Source: Glycomyces artemisiae (GTDB taxonomy: Bacteria > Actinomycetota > Actinomycetes > Mycobacteriales > Micromonosporaceae). From it: a stretch of 64,000 nt of DNA. Shown here piece after piece: positions 53,209 to 62,501 of the stretch. The stretch's first letter is position 1; every line of letters starts with the position of its first letter. The notes under the pieces were generated by a model, which saw only the letters and a program-made list of their open reading frames with translations, was not told the origin of the DNA and made no database searches. The stretch lies in the NCBI RefSeq assembly GCF_003002955.1, contig NZ_PVTJ01000007.1, positions 1 through 64,000 on the forward strand, read 5' to 3'. The position numbers and the translations under genes are program-made.

Positions 53209-53962
53209 CTTCCTCGATATCCGTCACGTCGTCGGGCAGGAACGGGGCCAGCTCGGGGAGCTGGTCGACCGAGTCCAGCCCGATCTTCTCCAAGAACAGG
53301 GTGGTGGTGCGGTAGAGCGTCGCCGTCGAGTCCGGGTCGGTCCCGCACTCCTCGACCAGGCCGCGCGCCAGCAGCGTGCGGATGACCCCGTCGCAGTTGA
53401 CCCCCCGGATGGCCGAGATGCGGCCGCGGGTGACCGGCTGCCGGTAGGCGACCACGGCGAGCGTCTCCAGCGCCGCCTTGGTGAGGCGGGCGGAGGCGCC
53501 GTCGGTCACGAACCGCTCCACGTAGCGGGCGTAGTCGGCCCGGGTGTAGAAGCGCCAGCCGCCGGCTTGGCGACGCAGATCGAATCCGCGTCCGTCACCA
53601 GTGTATTCGGCGCTGAGCCGTCCGAGCGTCTCGCGCACCTGTGAGCGCGGTCGCTCCAGGACCGAGGAGAGGAACTCCTCGGAGAGCGGCTCCTCGGCGA
53701 TCATGAGGATCGCCTCCAGGACCGCGCCCAGGTCGACGTCCTCGGGGACGGGGCTGGGGGCCGCGGCCTCGGGTTCGGGCTCGTCGTCGGCTTCGGGCTC
53801 GGGCTGGGCCGGGACGGCGGCCAGCGCGGCCGCGTACTCGTCGACGTCGCCGACCGGCTCGTCGGCGGGCGTGTCGGCGCGCAGCGGCGCCGCCTCCTGG
53901 CGCGCGCTGGGCATGCGCCAGGAGGCCAGGCCCTCTTCCAGGTCTTCGGTTCGCTCGCTCAT
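53195..53962 (-). CDS. scpB: Segregation and condensation protein B
   Basis: A 255-aa ScpB with the two winged-helix domains at about residues 85-240 (LGAVLEAILMIAEEPLSEEF, then TKAALETLAVVAYRQPVTRG, ISAIRGVNCDGVIRTL). Residues 1-80 are an extra acidic, Ala/Pro/Glu-rich disordered tail. Its partner ScpA lies just upstream with a 4-bp overlap. ScpA and ScpB bridge the SMC condensin heads. Confidence 0.95.
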   Translation of the reverse strand: MSERTEDLEEGLASWRMPSARQEAAPLRADTPADEPVGDVDEYAAALAAVPAQPEPEADDEPEPEAAAPSPVPEDVDLGAVLEAILMIAEEPLSEEFLSSVLERPRSQVRETLGRLSAEYTGDGRGFDLRRQAGGWRFYTRADYARYVERFVTDGASARLTKAALETLAVVAYRQPVTRGRISAIRGVNCDGVIRTLLARGLVEECGTDPDSTATLYRTTTLFLEKIGLDSVDQLPELAPFLPDDVTDIEEDEQR

Positions 53963-54852
53963 TCGCGCGTGTCCTCCCCCGTGGGTGCGTCCGCGGACGC
54001 GGTTTCGGCCTCTGCGGGCGTGCCCGCGTACTCGTCGACCTCGATCTCGGTGTTGCCGGTGCCGCCGAGCCAGCGGACGGTCAGCTCGCCGAGGGCCTGC
54101 ATCTGCTCGAAGCCGACCAGGGCCTCGCGGTAGAGCTCCAGGAGCGCGAGGAACCGGGCGACGACTTCGAGGTGGGTCTCGCAGTCGGAGGTGAGGGCCC
54201 GGAAGGTCGCGGTCTGGACGCGCTGGAGGCGGCGGGAGAGGATGACGGCGTGCTCGCGCACGGAGACGCGCTGGACGTGGATGTGGCCGGTGCCGACGGT
54301 GGGGGGCGGCTTGGGCTTCATGGCCTTCCCGGCGAGGGCGGCGAGGGCGTCGGGGGTGAGGTCGAGGACGAGTTCGGGCAGGAGGCCCTTGAAGCGGTCT
54401 TCGAGGCCGACGTTGCGGGGGACGCGGGTGGCGGCGCCCTCGGCGAGCTCGGAGAGGGCCCCGGCGGCCTCTTTGTAGGCCTTGTACTGGAGGAGGCGGG
54501 CGAAGAGGAGGTCGCGGGCTTCGAGGAGGGCGAGGTCCTCTTCGTCGTCGACGACGGTGCCGGGCAGGAGTCGCGCGGTCTTGAGGTCGAGGAGGGTGGC
54601 GGCGACGAGGAGGAACTCGGAGGTCTCTTCGAGGTTCCAGGCCTCGTCGAGTCCGGTGACGTAGGCGATGAACTCGGAGGCGACCTCGTGGAGGGCGATC
54701 TCGGTGACGTCGAGCTTGTGCTTGCCGATGAGCTGGAGCAGCAGGTCGAAGGGGCCCTCGAAGTTGACGAGGCGGACGCGGAAGCCGGTCTCGGCCTCGT
54801 CCGGTTCGCCCTCCCGCTGGGTCGGGAGCTGGGGCAGCTGCTGGTCGCTCAC
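53959..54852 (-). CDS. scpA: Segregation and condensation protein A
   Basis: A ScpA kleisin of about 297 aa. The N-terminal FRVRLVNFEGPFDLLLQLI and KLDVTEIALHEV are the family signature, with the C-terminal winged helix near REHAVILSRRL. GTG at 54852 is taken as start because it puts the kleisin signature at the usual distance; an in-frame ATG at 54885 would add 11 residues and neither has a clear ribosome site. It overlaps scpB by 4 bp. Confidence 0.93.
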   Translation of the reverse strand: MSDQQLPQLPTQREGEPDEAETGFRVRLVNFEGPFDLLLQLIGKHKLDVTEIALHEVASEFIAYVTGLDEAWNLEETSEFLLVAATLLDLKTARLLPGTVVDDEEDLALLEARDLLFARLLQYKAYKEAAGALSELAEGAATRVPRNVGLEDRFKGLLPELVLDLTPDALAALAGKAMKPKPPPTVGTGHIHVQRVSVREHAVILSRRLQRVQTATFRALTSDCETHLEVVARFLALLELYREALVGFEQMQALGELTVRWLGGTGNTEIEVDEYAGTPAEAETASADAPTGEDTRE

Positions 54853-54945
54853 GCACGCAAGCTTAGACGGGCCCCGCGCGCGCATCGGGGTGAACTCTGG
54901 GTTTCTTGTGGTGGAACGCGTTCGGGTGTCTATTTGGCAGTGCTG

Positions 54946-55872
54946 TTATTTGTCCGTAGCGGCGATGAGTTCGCGGGCCAGCTGGCGGTAGGCGCGGGCG
55001 CCGGAGGAGGCCGGGGCCCACGTGGTGATCGGCTCGCCCGCGACGGTGGTCTCGGGGAAGCGCACGGTGCGGGTGATGACCGTGGAGAACACCTTGTCGC
55101 CGAAGGCTTCCACGACGCGCTGGAGCACCTGGCGGGAGTGCGTGGTGCGCGAGTCGTACATGGTGGCGAGGATGCCGTCGAGTTCGAGGTCGTAGTTGAG
55201 GCGCTCGCGGACCTTGTCGACGGTGTCGAGGAGGAGGGCCACGCCGCGGAGGGAGAAGAATTCGCACTCCAGGGGGACGAGGACCGAGTGGGCGGCGGTG
55301 AGCGCGTTGATCGTCAAGAGCCCCAGGGACGGCTGGCAGTCGATGAGGACGTAGTCGAAGTCGGGGATGATCGGGCGCAGGACGCGGGCGAGGGTCTGCT
55401 CGCGGGCGACCTCGTTGACGAGCTGGATCTCGGCGGCGGAGAGGTCGATGTTGGCGGGGAGGAGGCGCAGCCCGGCGACGTTGGTCTTGACCATGACGTC
55501 GTCGATGTCGACGTCCTCCTGCATGAGGAGGTTGTAGACCGTCAGGTCGAGGGTGTGGGGGTTGGTGCCGAAGCCGACCGAGAGCGCGCCCTGCGGGTCG
55601 AAGTCGACGAGGAGGACCTTGCGGCCGTACTCGGCAAGGGCCGCACCGAGGTTGATGGTCGTGGTGGTCTTGCCGACCCCGCCCTTCTGGTTGGCCATGG
55701 CGATGACGCGGGCCGGTCCGTGGCGCTCCAGCGGCTGCGGCTGCGGGATGTCGCGCTTGCCGGTGTACGTCTCGGGGTCGGGCGAGGACAGGTCCCCGTC
55801 GCCGTCAGTGGGAGGCACCTGCGCGGCCCCGCGCAGGGCGGCCCACTTGTCGTTGCTGTCCACACTGCTCAT
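54946..55872 (-). CDS. parA: ParA-family ATPase
   Basis: A 308-aa ParA/Soj-type deviant Walker ATPase with KGGVGKTTTTINL (signature Lys), FDPQGALSVG and VLIDCQPSLG. An N-terminal arm of about 55 residues precedes the ATPase. The start MSSVDS at 55872 follows GGAGG by 5 bases; an upstream ATG at 55920 is less likely. It sits immediately upstream of scpA-scpB, the conserved second parA of actinobacteria. No parB lies beside it, so its partner may be encoded elsewhere. Confidence 0.92.
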   Translation of the reverse strand: MSSVDSNDKWAALRGAAQVPPTDGDGDLSSPDPETYTGKRDIPQPQPLERHGPARVIAMANQKGGVGKTTTTINLGAALAEYGRKVLLVDFDPQGALSVGFGTNPHTLDLTVYNLLMQEDVDIDDVMVKTNVAGLRLLPANIDLSAAEIQLVNEVAREQTLARVLRPIIPDFDYVLIDCQPSLGLLTINALTAAHSVLVPLECEFFSLRGVALLLDTVDKVRERLNYDLELDGILATMYDSRTTHSRQVLQRVVEAFGDKVFSTVITRTVRFPETTVAGEPITTWAPASSGARAYRQLARELIAATDK

Positions 55873-56037
55873 TTCCGCCTCCGGGTGCGAGTCGGCACCG
55901 GGTGCCGGGCGTCTCACCATTGCCTGTCATAGCGACTGTACGTCAGTGTATCGAGGCTGTCGACGGCTTGCGAGACTCCGAGGCACCCGGTGTGGGATCG
56001 CTTGCTCCCGGCTGGGACGCGAGGGTCCTGTGTGTCC

Positions 56038-57159
56038 TCAGTTCTCGGCGAGGACCTGCGCGATCGGCATGAGCGGCAGGTGGTGCGTGGTCGCGACGGG
56101 CTCGTTGACGACCTGCCCGGCGTAGGTGTTGAGGCCGCCGGCGAGGGCCGCGTCGGTGCGGAGGGCCTCGGCCCAGCCGTGGTTGGCGAGCTTCATGACG
56201 TACGGGAGCGTCGCGTTCGTGAGCGCGTACGTGGAGGTGTTCGGAACGGCGCCGGGCATGTTGGCGACGCAGTAGAACAGCTTGCCGCCGTAGGTGAACG
56301 TGGGGTCGTCGTGGGTGGTGGCCTTCGAGTGGGCGAAGCAGCCGCCCTGGTCGATGGCGATGTCGACGAGGACCGCGCCGTCCTTCATCTCGGCGAGCAC
56401 GTCGTCGTCGACGACGGTGGGGGCCTTGGCGCCCGGGACGAGGACGGCGCCGATGACGAGGTCGGCCTCGCGGCAGGCGCGCTTGATCTCGAAGCGGTTG
56501 GACACGATGGTGCGCAGGCGGCCCTGGTAGAGGTCGTCGGCGGCGTGGAGCTTGTCGATGTTGAGGTCGAGGAGCTCGACATCGGCCCGCATGCCGACGG
56601 CGACGGCGGCGGCGTTCATGCCGGAGACGCCCGCGCCGATGATGACCACGCGCGCGGGCGGGGTCCCGGGGACGCCGCCCATGAGGGTGCCGCGGCCGCC
56701 CTCGGGGCGCTGGAGGTGGTAGGCCCCGGCCTGGACGGCGAGGCGGCCCGCGACCTCGCTCATGGGCGCGAGGAGCGGCAGGCGGCCGTCGCGGGTCTGC
56801 ACGGTCTCGTAGGCGATGCCGGTGACGTGCCGCTCCAGGAGCGCGTCGGTGCACTCGGCGGAGGCGGCGAGGTGGAGGTAGGTGAAGAGGGTCTGGCCGG
56901 GGGCCATGCGGTGGAACTCGTCGTGGATCGGTTCCTTGACCTTGAGCACGAGATCGCCTGCGCCCCAGGTGGAGTCGGCGTCCGGGCAGATGACGGCCCC
57001 GGCGGCGCGGTAGTCGTCGTCGGTGATGGCCGAGCCGAGACCGGCGCCGGTCTCGACGCTGACGTGGTGTCCGGCGGCGACGAGCTCGTGGACCCCGGCG
57101 GGGGTCAGCGCGACGCGGTACTCGTTGTTCTTGATCTCGCGGGGGACGGCGACTTTCAC
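56038..57159 (-). CDS. ald: Alanine dehydrogenase
   Basis: A 373-aa enzyme of the exact family length. It starts MKVAVPREIKNNEYRVALTP, has catalytic Lys in KVKEP and His in YLHLA, the NAD motif GAGVSGMNAA, and ends with the conserved LPLMPIAQVL region. It interconverts L-alanine and pyruvate plus ammonia with NADH. It stands alone between the NUDIX gene and parA. Ald is often oxygen- and alanine-regulated in mycobacteria, but no divergent regulator is present here. Confidence 0.96.
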   Translation of the reverse strand: MKVAVPREIKNNEYRVALTPAGVHELVAAGHHVSVETGAGLGSAITDDDYRAAGAVICPDADSTWGAGDLVLKVKEPIHDEFHRMAPGQTLFTYLHLAASAECTDALLERHVTGIAYETVQTRDGRLPLLAPMSEVAGRLAVQAGAYHLQRPEGGRGTLMGGVPGTPPARVVIIGAGVSGMNAAAVAVGMRADVELLDLNIDKLHAADDLYQGRLRTIVSNRFEIKRACREADLVIGAVLVPGAKAPTVVDDDVLAEMKDGAVLVDIAIDQGGCFAHSKATTHDDPTFTYGGKLFYCVANMPGAVPNTSTYALTNATLPYVMKLANHGWAEALRTDAALAGGLNTYAGQVVNEPVATTHHLPLMPIAQVLAEN

Positions 57160-57300
57160 TCTGCGGGTTCCTTCCGAAGCGTTGTGCCAGTTCGGGGCCG
57201 GTCGGCGTCCCGCACGGGCAGTCTAAGACGCGCAGTGCCCGGAGACCGGCATTCCTTCTGGGTCAGCGGTTCGGACGGCGTCGTCGCGGTGATCGTAAGT

Positions 57301-57330
57301 CGGCCCGTCGCACGATCGCGCGACGGGCCG
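57301..57330. terminator. Hairpin between the NUDIX gene and ald
   Basis: CGGCCCGTCGC (57301-57311) pairs with GCGACGGGCCG (57320-57330), 8-base loop, 30 bp beyond the NUDIX stop. It should end the NUDIX transcript before ald. Confidence 0.65.
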
Positions 57331-57360
57331 GTGGTTTTCGATAACACAGCAGCGTGCGCT

Positions 57361-57924
57361 TCAGCGTCGTTCGAGGTGGAGGCGGGCGAGGTTGAGCGCG
57401 AGCGCGCACACGCCGTTGCGGATCTCGCCGTTCACGACCGCGTCGAGGGCCTTGTCGAGGTCCCACCAGACGAGCTCGATCGCGGCCTCCTCGTCGGTGC
57501 GCTCGTGCCGGTCGGCCTCGGGCACGGGGGTGAGGCCGGTGGCGAGGAAGTAGTGGATGAGCTCGTTCGAGATGCCCGGGGTGGTGTAGAACTCGCCGAG
57601 CTTGACGAGGTCGGCGGCGGCGAGGTCGACCTCTTCGGCGAGCTCGCGGCGGGCGGTCACGGCCGGGTCCTCGCCCTCGACGTCGCGCAGGCCCGCGGGG
57701 AACTCCCACAGGCGCTCCTTGGGCGGGACCCGGTACTGGCGGATGAGGCCGACCCGGCCGGACTCGTCGAGCGGCACGGTGACGACCGCGCCGCAGTGGT
57801 CGAGGAACTCGCGGCGCGCGCTGGTGCCGCCCGGCATCGCGACGGTCTCGGCGGTCAGGTCGTAGCACCAGCCGCGGTGGACGATGTCGCTGTCGAGGAC
57901 TCGGTATTCATGCACGGGAGCCAC
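57361..57924 (-). CDS. NUDIX hydrolase, ADP-ribose pyrophosphatase type
   Basis: A 187-aa NUDIX protein. The Nudix box is GLRDVEGEDP, then TARRELAEEVDL with the metal-binding REL-EE. The PAG upstream and GISNELIHYF after the box fit ADP-ribose pyrophosphatases. It hydrolyses ADP-ribose or related nucleoside diphosphates. It lies between the TetR regulator and ald and is conserved near pyrG in many actinobacteria. Confidence 0.92.
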   Translation of the reverse strand: MAPVHEYRVLDSDIVHRGWCYDLTAETVAMPGGTSARREFLDHCGAVVTVPLDESGRVGLIRQYRVPPKERLWEFPAGLRDVEGEDPAVTARRELAEEVDLAAADLVKLGEFYTTPGISNELIHYFLATGLTPVPEADRHERTDEEAAIELVWWDLDKALDAVVNGEIRNGVCALALNLARLHLERR

Positions 57925-57939
57925 CCTAGCCCGGCTCTG

Positions 57940-58479
57940 TTACGCCCCGCCGCTCTCAAGCGTGAGGCGGGCGAGGATCTGCTCGACGACCTCGCGCTTG
58001 GGCAGCGGGGCGCCCGCGAGCGCGGAGAGGAACAGGCCGTCGCCGACCAGGCGCACGATCTCGGCGGTGACGGGGTCGGCGACCTGCTCGTGGATGAGGT
58101 CGCGCCAGCCGTTGAAGATGAACAGGACGTCGGCGCGGGCCTCCTCCGAGAGCTCGCCGGTGCCGCGCAGGGCCGTGAGCAGGGCCCAGAGCCCGGCCGC
58201 GGACTCCTCGGACTCGACCCAGGAGACCTCCAGGAAGCTCGCGACCACGCCGGTCTCGCGGGCGCGGGCGATGTTCGCCTCCTCCTGGAGGCGGTGGCGG
58301 CGGGCCAGGCCGTCGTACAGGTCGGACTTGGACTTGAAGTGGTAGAGCAGGCCGCCCTTGGAGACGCCGGCCTCGGCGGCGACCTTCTCCAGGGTCACGC
58401 CGGAGGCGCCTTCCTCGACGAGGATGCGCTGGAGCGCGTTGAGAATCCGGTCACGCGTGCTCGGTTCGTCCTTGGTCAT
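57940..58479 (-). CDS. TetR-family repressor of the adjacent efflux gene
   Basis: A 179-aa TetR regulator. The HTH lies at about residues 8-55 (TRDRILNALQRILVEEG, then LEKVAAEAGVSKGGLLYHFKSKSDL), and the C-terminal domain contains the WRDLIHEQVADP segment of the TetR_C subfamily that often controls DHA2 exporters. The divergent MFS gene starts 163 bp away and a perfect palindrome lies between, so repression of the exporter and itself is likely. Confidence 0.9.
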   Translation of the reverse strand: MTKDEPSTRDRILNALQRILVEEGASGVTLEKVAAEAGVSKGGLLYHFKSKSDLYDGLARRHRLQEEANIARARETGVVASFLEVSWVESEESAAGLWALLTALRGTGELSEEARADVLFIFNGWRDLIHEQVADPVTAEIVRLVGDGLFLSALAGAPLPKREVVEQILARLTLESGGA

Positions 58480-58500
58480 GGGCCCTCCCGCTTGCTACTA

Positions 58501-58516
58501 TACCGTCTGGACGGTA
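58501..58516. promoter_or_regulatory. Operator between tetR and the DHA2 exporter
   Basis: TACCGTC-TG-GACGGTA is a perfect 7-bp inverted repeat with a two-base centre, 22 bp before the TetR start and 126 bp before the MFS start. It is typical of repressors of this TetR subgroup. Confidence 0.75.
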
Positions 58517-58641
58517 CAGCGATATTCCCTGAACCGTCGATTCGATCACAAGCTTCGCCGAAGCGCCCCAGGTGTCCACCTGCGGGCCGCCCGTTCCGCG
58601 GCGGCCCTCGGCCCGCGAACTGACCCTGAGGAGGAGACACC

Positions 58642-60147
58642 ATGACGACGACCCTGCCGCAGCACGCGGGCCCCCGCCCGCGCTTCACCGCGAAGCAGGG
58701 GTGGGCGCTGGCCGTGCTGGTGCTCCCCGTGCTGCTCATCTCCATCGACATGACCGTGCTCGGCTTCGCCGTGCCGTTCCTGTCCGAGGACCTCGAACCG
58801 TCCTCCTCGCAGCTGCTGTGGATCGTGGACGTCTACGGGTTCACGCTCGCCGGCCTCCTGGTCACCATGGGGACGCTCGGCGACCGCGTCGGCCGCCGCA
58901 GGCTGCTCGTCATCGGCTCGGCCGCGTTCGCCGCCGCGAGCGTCATCGCCGCGTACGCGACCTCCGCGGAGATGCTCATCGCCGCCCGCGCGTTCCTGGG
59001 CCTGGCGGGCGCGACGCTCATGCCGACCACGCTCGCGCTCATGCGGAACCTCTTCGAGGACGGCCGCCAGCGCAAGTTCGCCATCGCGATCTGGGCCTCC
59101 GGGTTCTCCGCGGGCTCGGCCGCCGGGCCGATCATCGGCGGCTGGCTGCTGGAGCACTTCTGGTGGGGCTCGGTGTTCCTCATGGCCGCGCCGGTGTCGA
59201 TCGCCGTGGTCGTGGCCGCGCCGTTCCTGCTGCCGGAGTCGAAGGACCCGAACCCGGGCCGCATCGACCTCCTCAGCGTCGCGATGTCGTTCCTGGCGAT
59301 GTTCCCGTTCGTGTACGGGGTCAAGACGATCGCCGAGCACGGCGTGGAGTGGACGGCGGCCCTCGCGATCGCCTTCGGCATCGCCATGGCGGTGCTGTTC
59401 GTGCGGCGCCAGCGCCGCCTGGAGCACCCGCTGCTGGACCTGAACCTGTTCGGCATCAGGCGCTTCAGCGCCTCGCTCGCCACGAACTTCACGATCGTGT
59501 TCGCGATGATCTCGTCGCTGTTCCTGCTCACGCAGTACCTGCAGCTGGTGCTCGGCTACTCCCCCATGGAGGCGGGGCTGCTGCTCCTGCCGGGCATGGG
59601 CGTCTCGGTGGTCGCCGGGCTCGTCGCGGTGCGGCTGTCGGAGCGGATCGGCATGGTCCGCACGATCGTCGGCGGCCTGGTGCTGGTGGTCGCGGGCTTC
59701 GCCGCGATGTCGCTCATCGGCGTGGATCAGGGCGCAGGCGTCGTCGCGGTCGCGTTCGCGCTCATCGGCGCCGGATCGGGCCTGGCGCAGACGGTCACGA
59801 ACGACGCGGTCCTGGCGGCCGCCCCGGCCGACCGGGCCGGCTCGGCCTCCGCGATCTCGGAGACCGCGTACGAGCTGGGCGGCGCGATGGGCGTCGCACT
59901 GCTGGGATCCCTCGCCACCGGGATATACCGGAGCGAACTCGGGAACGCGCCCGCCGCGGCCGCCGAGACGCTCGGCGAGGCCGTCCACGCGGCCGCCGCG
60001 CTTCCGGCGGAGGCCGGGGACGCCCTGCTCGCCGCGGCCCGCACCGCGTTCACGCACGGCCTCCAGACGGTCGCGCTCATCGCCGCGGGCCTGGTCGTGG
60101 TCGCCACGGTCATGGTCGGCCGGACCTTGCGCACGAAGCAGCCGTAA
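58642..60147 (+). CDS. DHA2-family MFS drug exporter (14 membrane segments)
   Basis: A 501-aa MFS protein with 14 hydrophobic segments. The motif LWIVDVYGFTLAGLLVTMGTLGDRVGRRRLL (in two parts: segment 2 and motif A, GTLGDRVGRRR) and the motif C region GFSAGSAAGPIIGGWLLE identify the EmrB/QacA (DHA2) drug:H+ antiporters. The acidic residues of helix 1 (IDMTVLGFAVPFL) are conserved. GAGGAGA precedes the ATG. It is controlled by the divergent TetR gene and ends in a strong terminator. The exported compound is unknown. Confidence 0.93.
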   Translation: MTTTLPQHAGPRPRFTAKQGWALAVLVLPVLLISIDMTVLGFAVPFLSEDLEPSSSQLLWIVDVYGFTLAGLLVTMGTLGDRVGRRRLLVIGSAAFAAASVIAAYATSAEMLIAARAFLGLAGATLMPTTLALMRNLFEDGRQRKFAIAIWASGFSAGSAAGPIIGGWLLEHFWWGSVFLMAAPVSIAVVVAAPFLLPESKDPNPGRIDLLSVAMSFLAMFPFVYGVKTIAEHGVEWTAALAIAFGIAMAVLFVRRQRRLEHPLLDLNLFGIRRFSASLATNFTIVFAMISSLFLLTQYLQLVLGYSPMEAGLLLLPGMGVSVVAGLVAVRLSERIGMVRTIVGGLVLVVAGFAAMSLIGVDQGAGVVAVAFALIGAGSGLAQTVTNDAVLAAAPADRAGSASAISETAYELGGAMGVALLGSLATGIYRSELGNAPAAAAETLGEAVHAAAALPAEAGDALLAAARTAFTHGLQTVALIAAGLVVVATVMVGRTLRTKQP

Positions 60148-60155
60148 GGCGCACG

Positions 60156-60186
60156 GAAAGGGCGGGCTCCGGGAGCCCGCCCTTTC
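60156..60186 (+). terminator. MFS gene terminator
   Basis: A perfect 15-bp stem (60156-60170 with 60172-60186) closed by an effective CTCCGGGAG loop, followed by CGCCG; 8 bp after the MFS stop. Confidence 0.8.
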
Positions 60187-60336
60187 GCCGTCCCCTCCTC
60201 AAGGGAGCCGACGCGGGGGATTCCCCTCGCGCTCAACTGGGGGAACGTGGTACGTTTCCGATCGGCCCTCGCCCAGGGCCTCCCCCTCAATCCCCTTGAC
60301 GGTCCACAGCGGATCGCCCCCTCGAAAGGACCCAGC

Positions 60337-60690
60337 GTGAACTGGTACCTTGCCGTGCTCAAGAACTACGTCGGTTTCTCCGGCCGCGCCGGCCGCCGCG
60401 AGTTCTGGATGTTCTACCTGATCAACGCGATCATCCTGATCGCCCTGTCCCTGCTGTTCTCCCTCACCCGGGAGCCCCTGCTCTACATCCCGTTCTTCCT
60501 CTACCTCGTCGCCGTGCTCCTGCCCACGCTCGCCGCGATCGTGCGCCGACTGCACGACACCGGCCGGTCCGGCTGGTGGTACTTCATCAACTTCGTGCCC
60601 GGCGTCGGCAGCATCATCCTGCTCGTGCTGCTCGCGCTGGAGGGCCAGCACGGCTCCAACCAGTACGGCGACGACCCGCGCGACGCGTAA
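60337..60690 (+). CDS. DUF805-family membrane protein
   Basis: A 117-aa DUF805 protein with three or four membrane segments. It opens NWYLAVLKNYVGFSGRAGRREFW and contains RRLHDTGRSGWW, the two family signatures. The GTG at 60337 follows AAAGGA; an ATG-type start further upstream would add unrelated residues. Function of the family is unknown. It is convergent with pyrG, separated by a bidirectional terminator. Confidence 0.9.
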   Translation: MNWYLAVLKNYVGFSGRAGRREFWMFYLINAIILIALSLLFSLTREPLLYIPFFLYLVAVLLPTLAAIVRRLHDTGRSGWWYFINFVPGVGSIILLVLLALEGQHGSNQYGDDPRDA

Positions 60691-60701
60691 CCGACAAGTG
60701 A

Positions 60702-60736
60702 GAAGGGCGGGGCTCCACTCGGAGCCCCGCCCTTTC
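60702..60736. terminator. Bidirectional terminator between DUF805 and pyrG
   Basis: A 14-bp stem (60703-60716 with 60721-60734) with loop ACTC, flanked by AGAA and TTTCT, so it works on both strands. Confidence 0.8.
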
Positions 60737-60748
60737 TGCTTGTGGTGC

Positions 60749-62476
<1,728 letters not shown>

Positions 62477-62501
62477 TTAAGAAAGCAGCCGGTGGATCGC
62501 T

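Noticed and set aside
55921-56037. parB gene partner of parA
   Set aside because: The gap between parA and ald holds no frame with ParB motifs.
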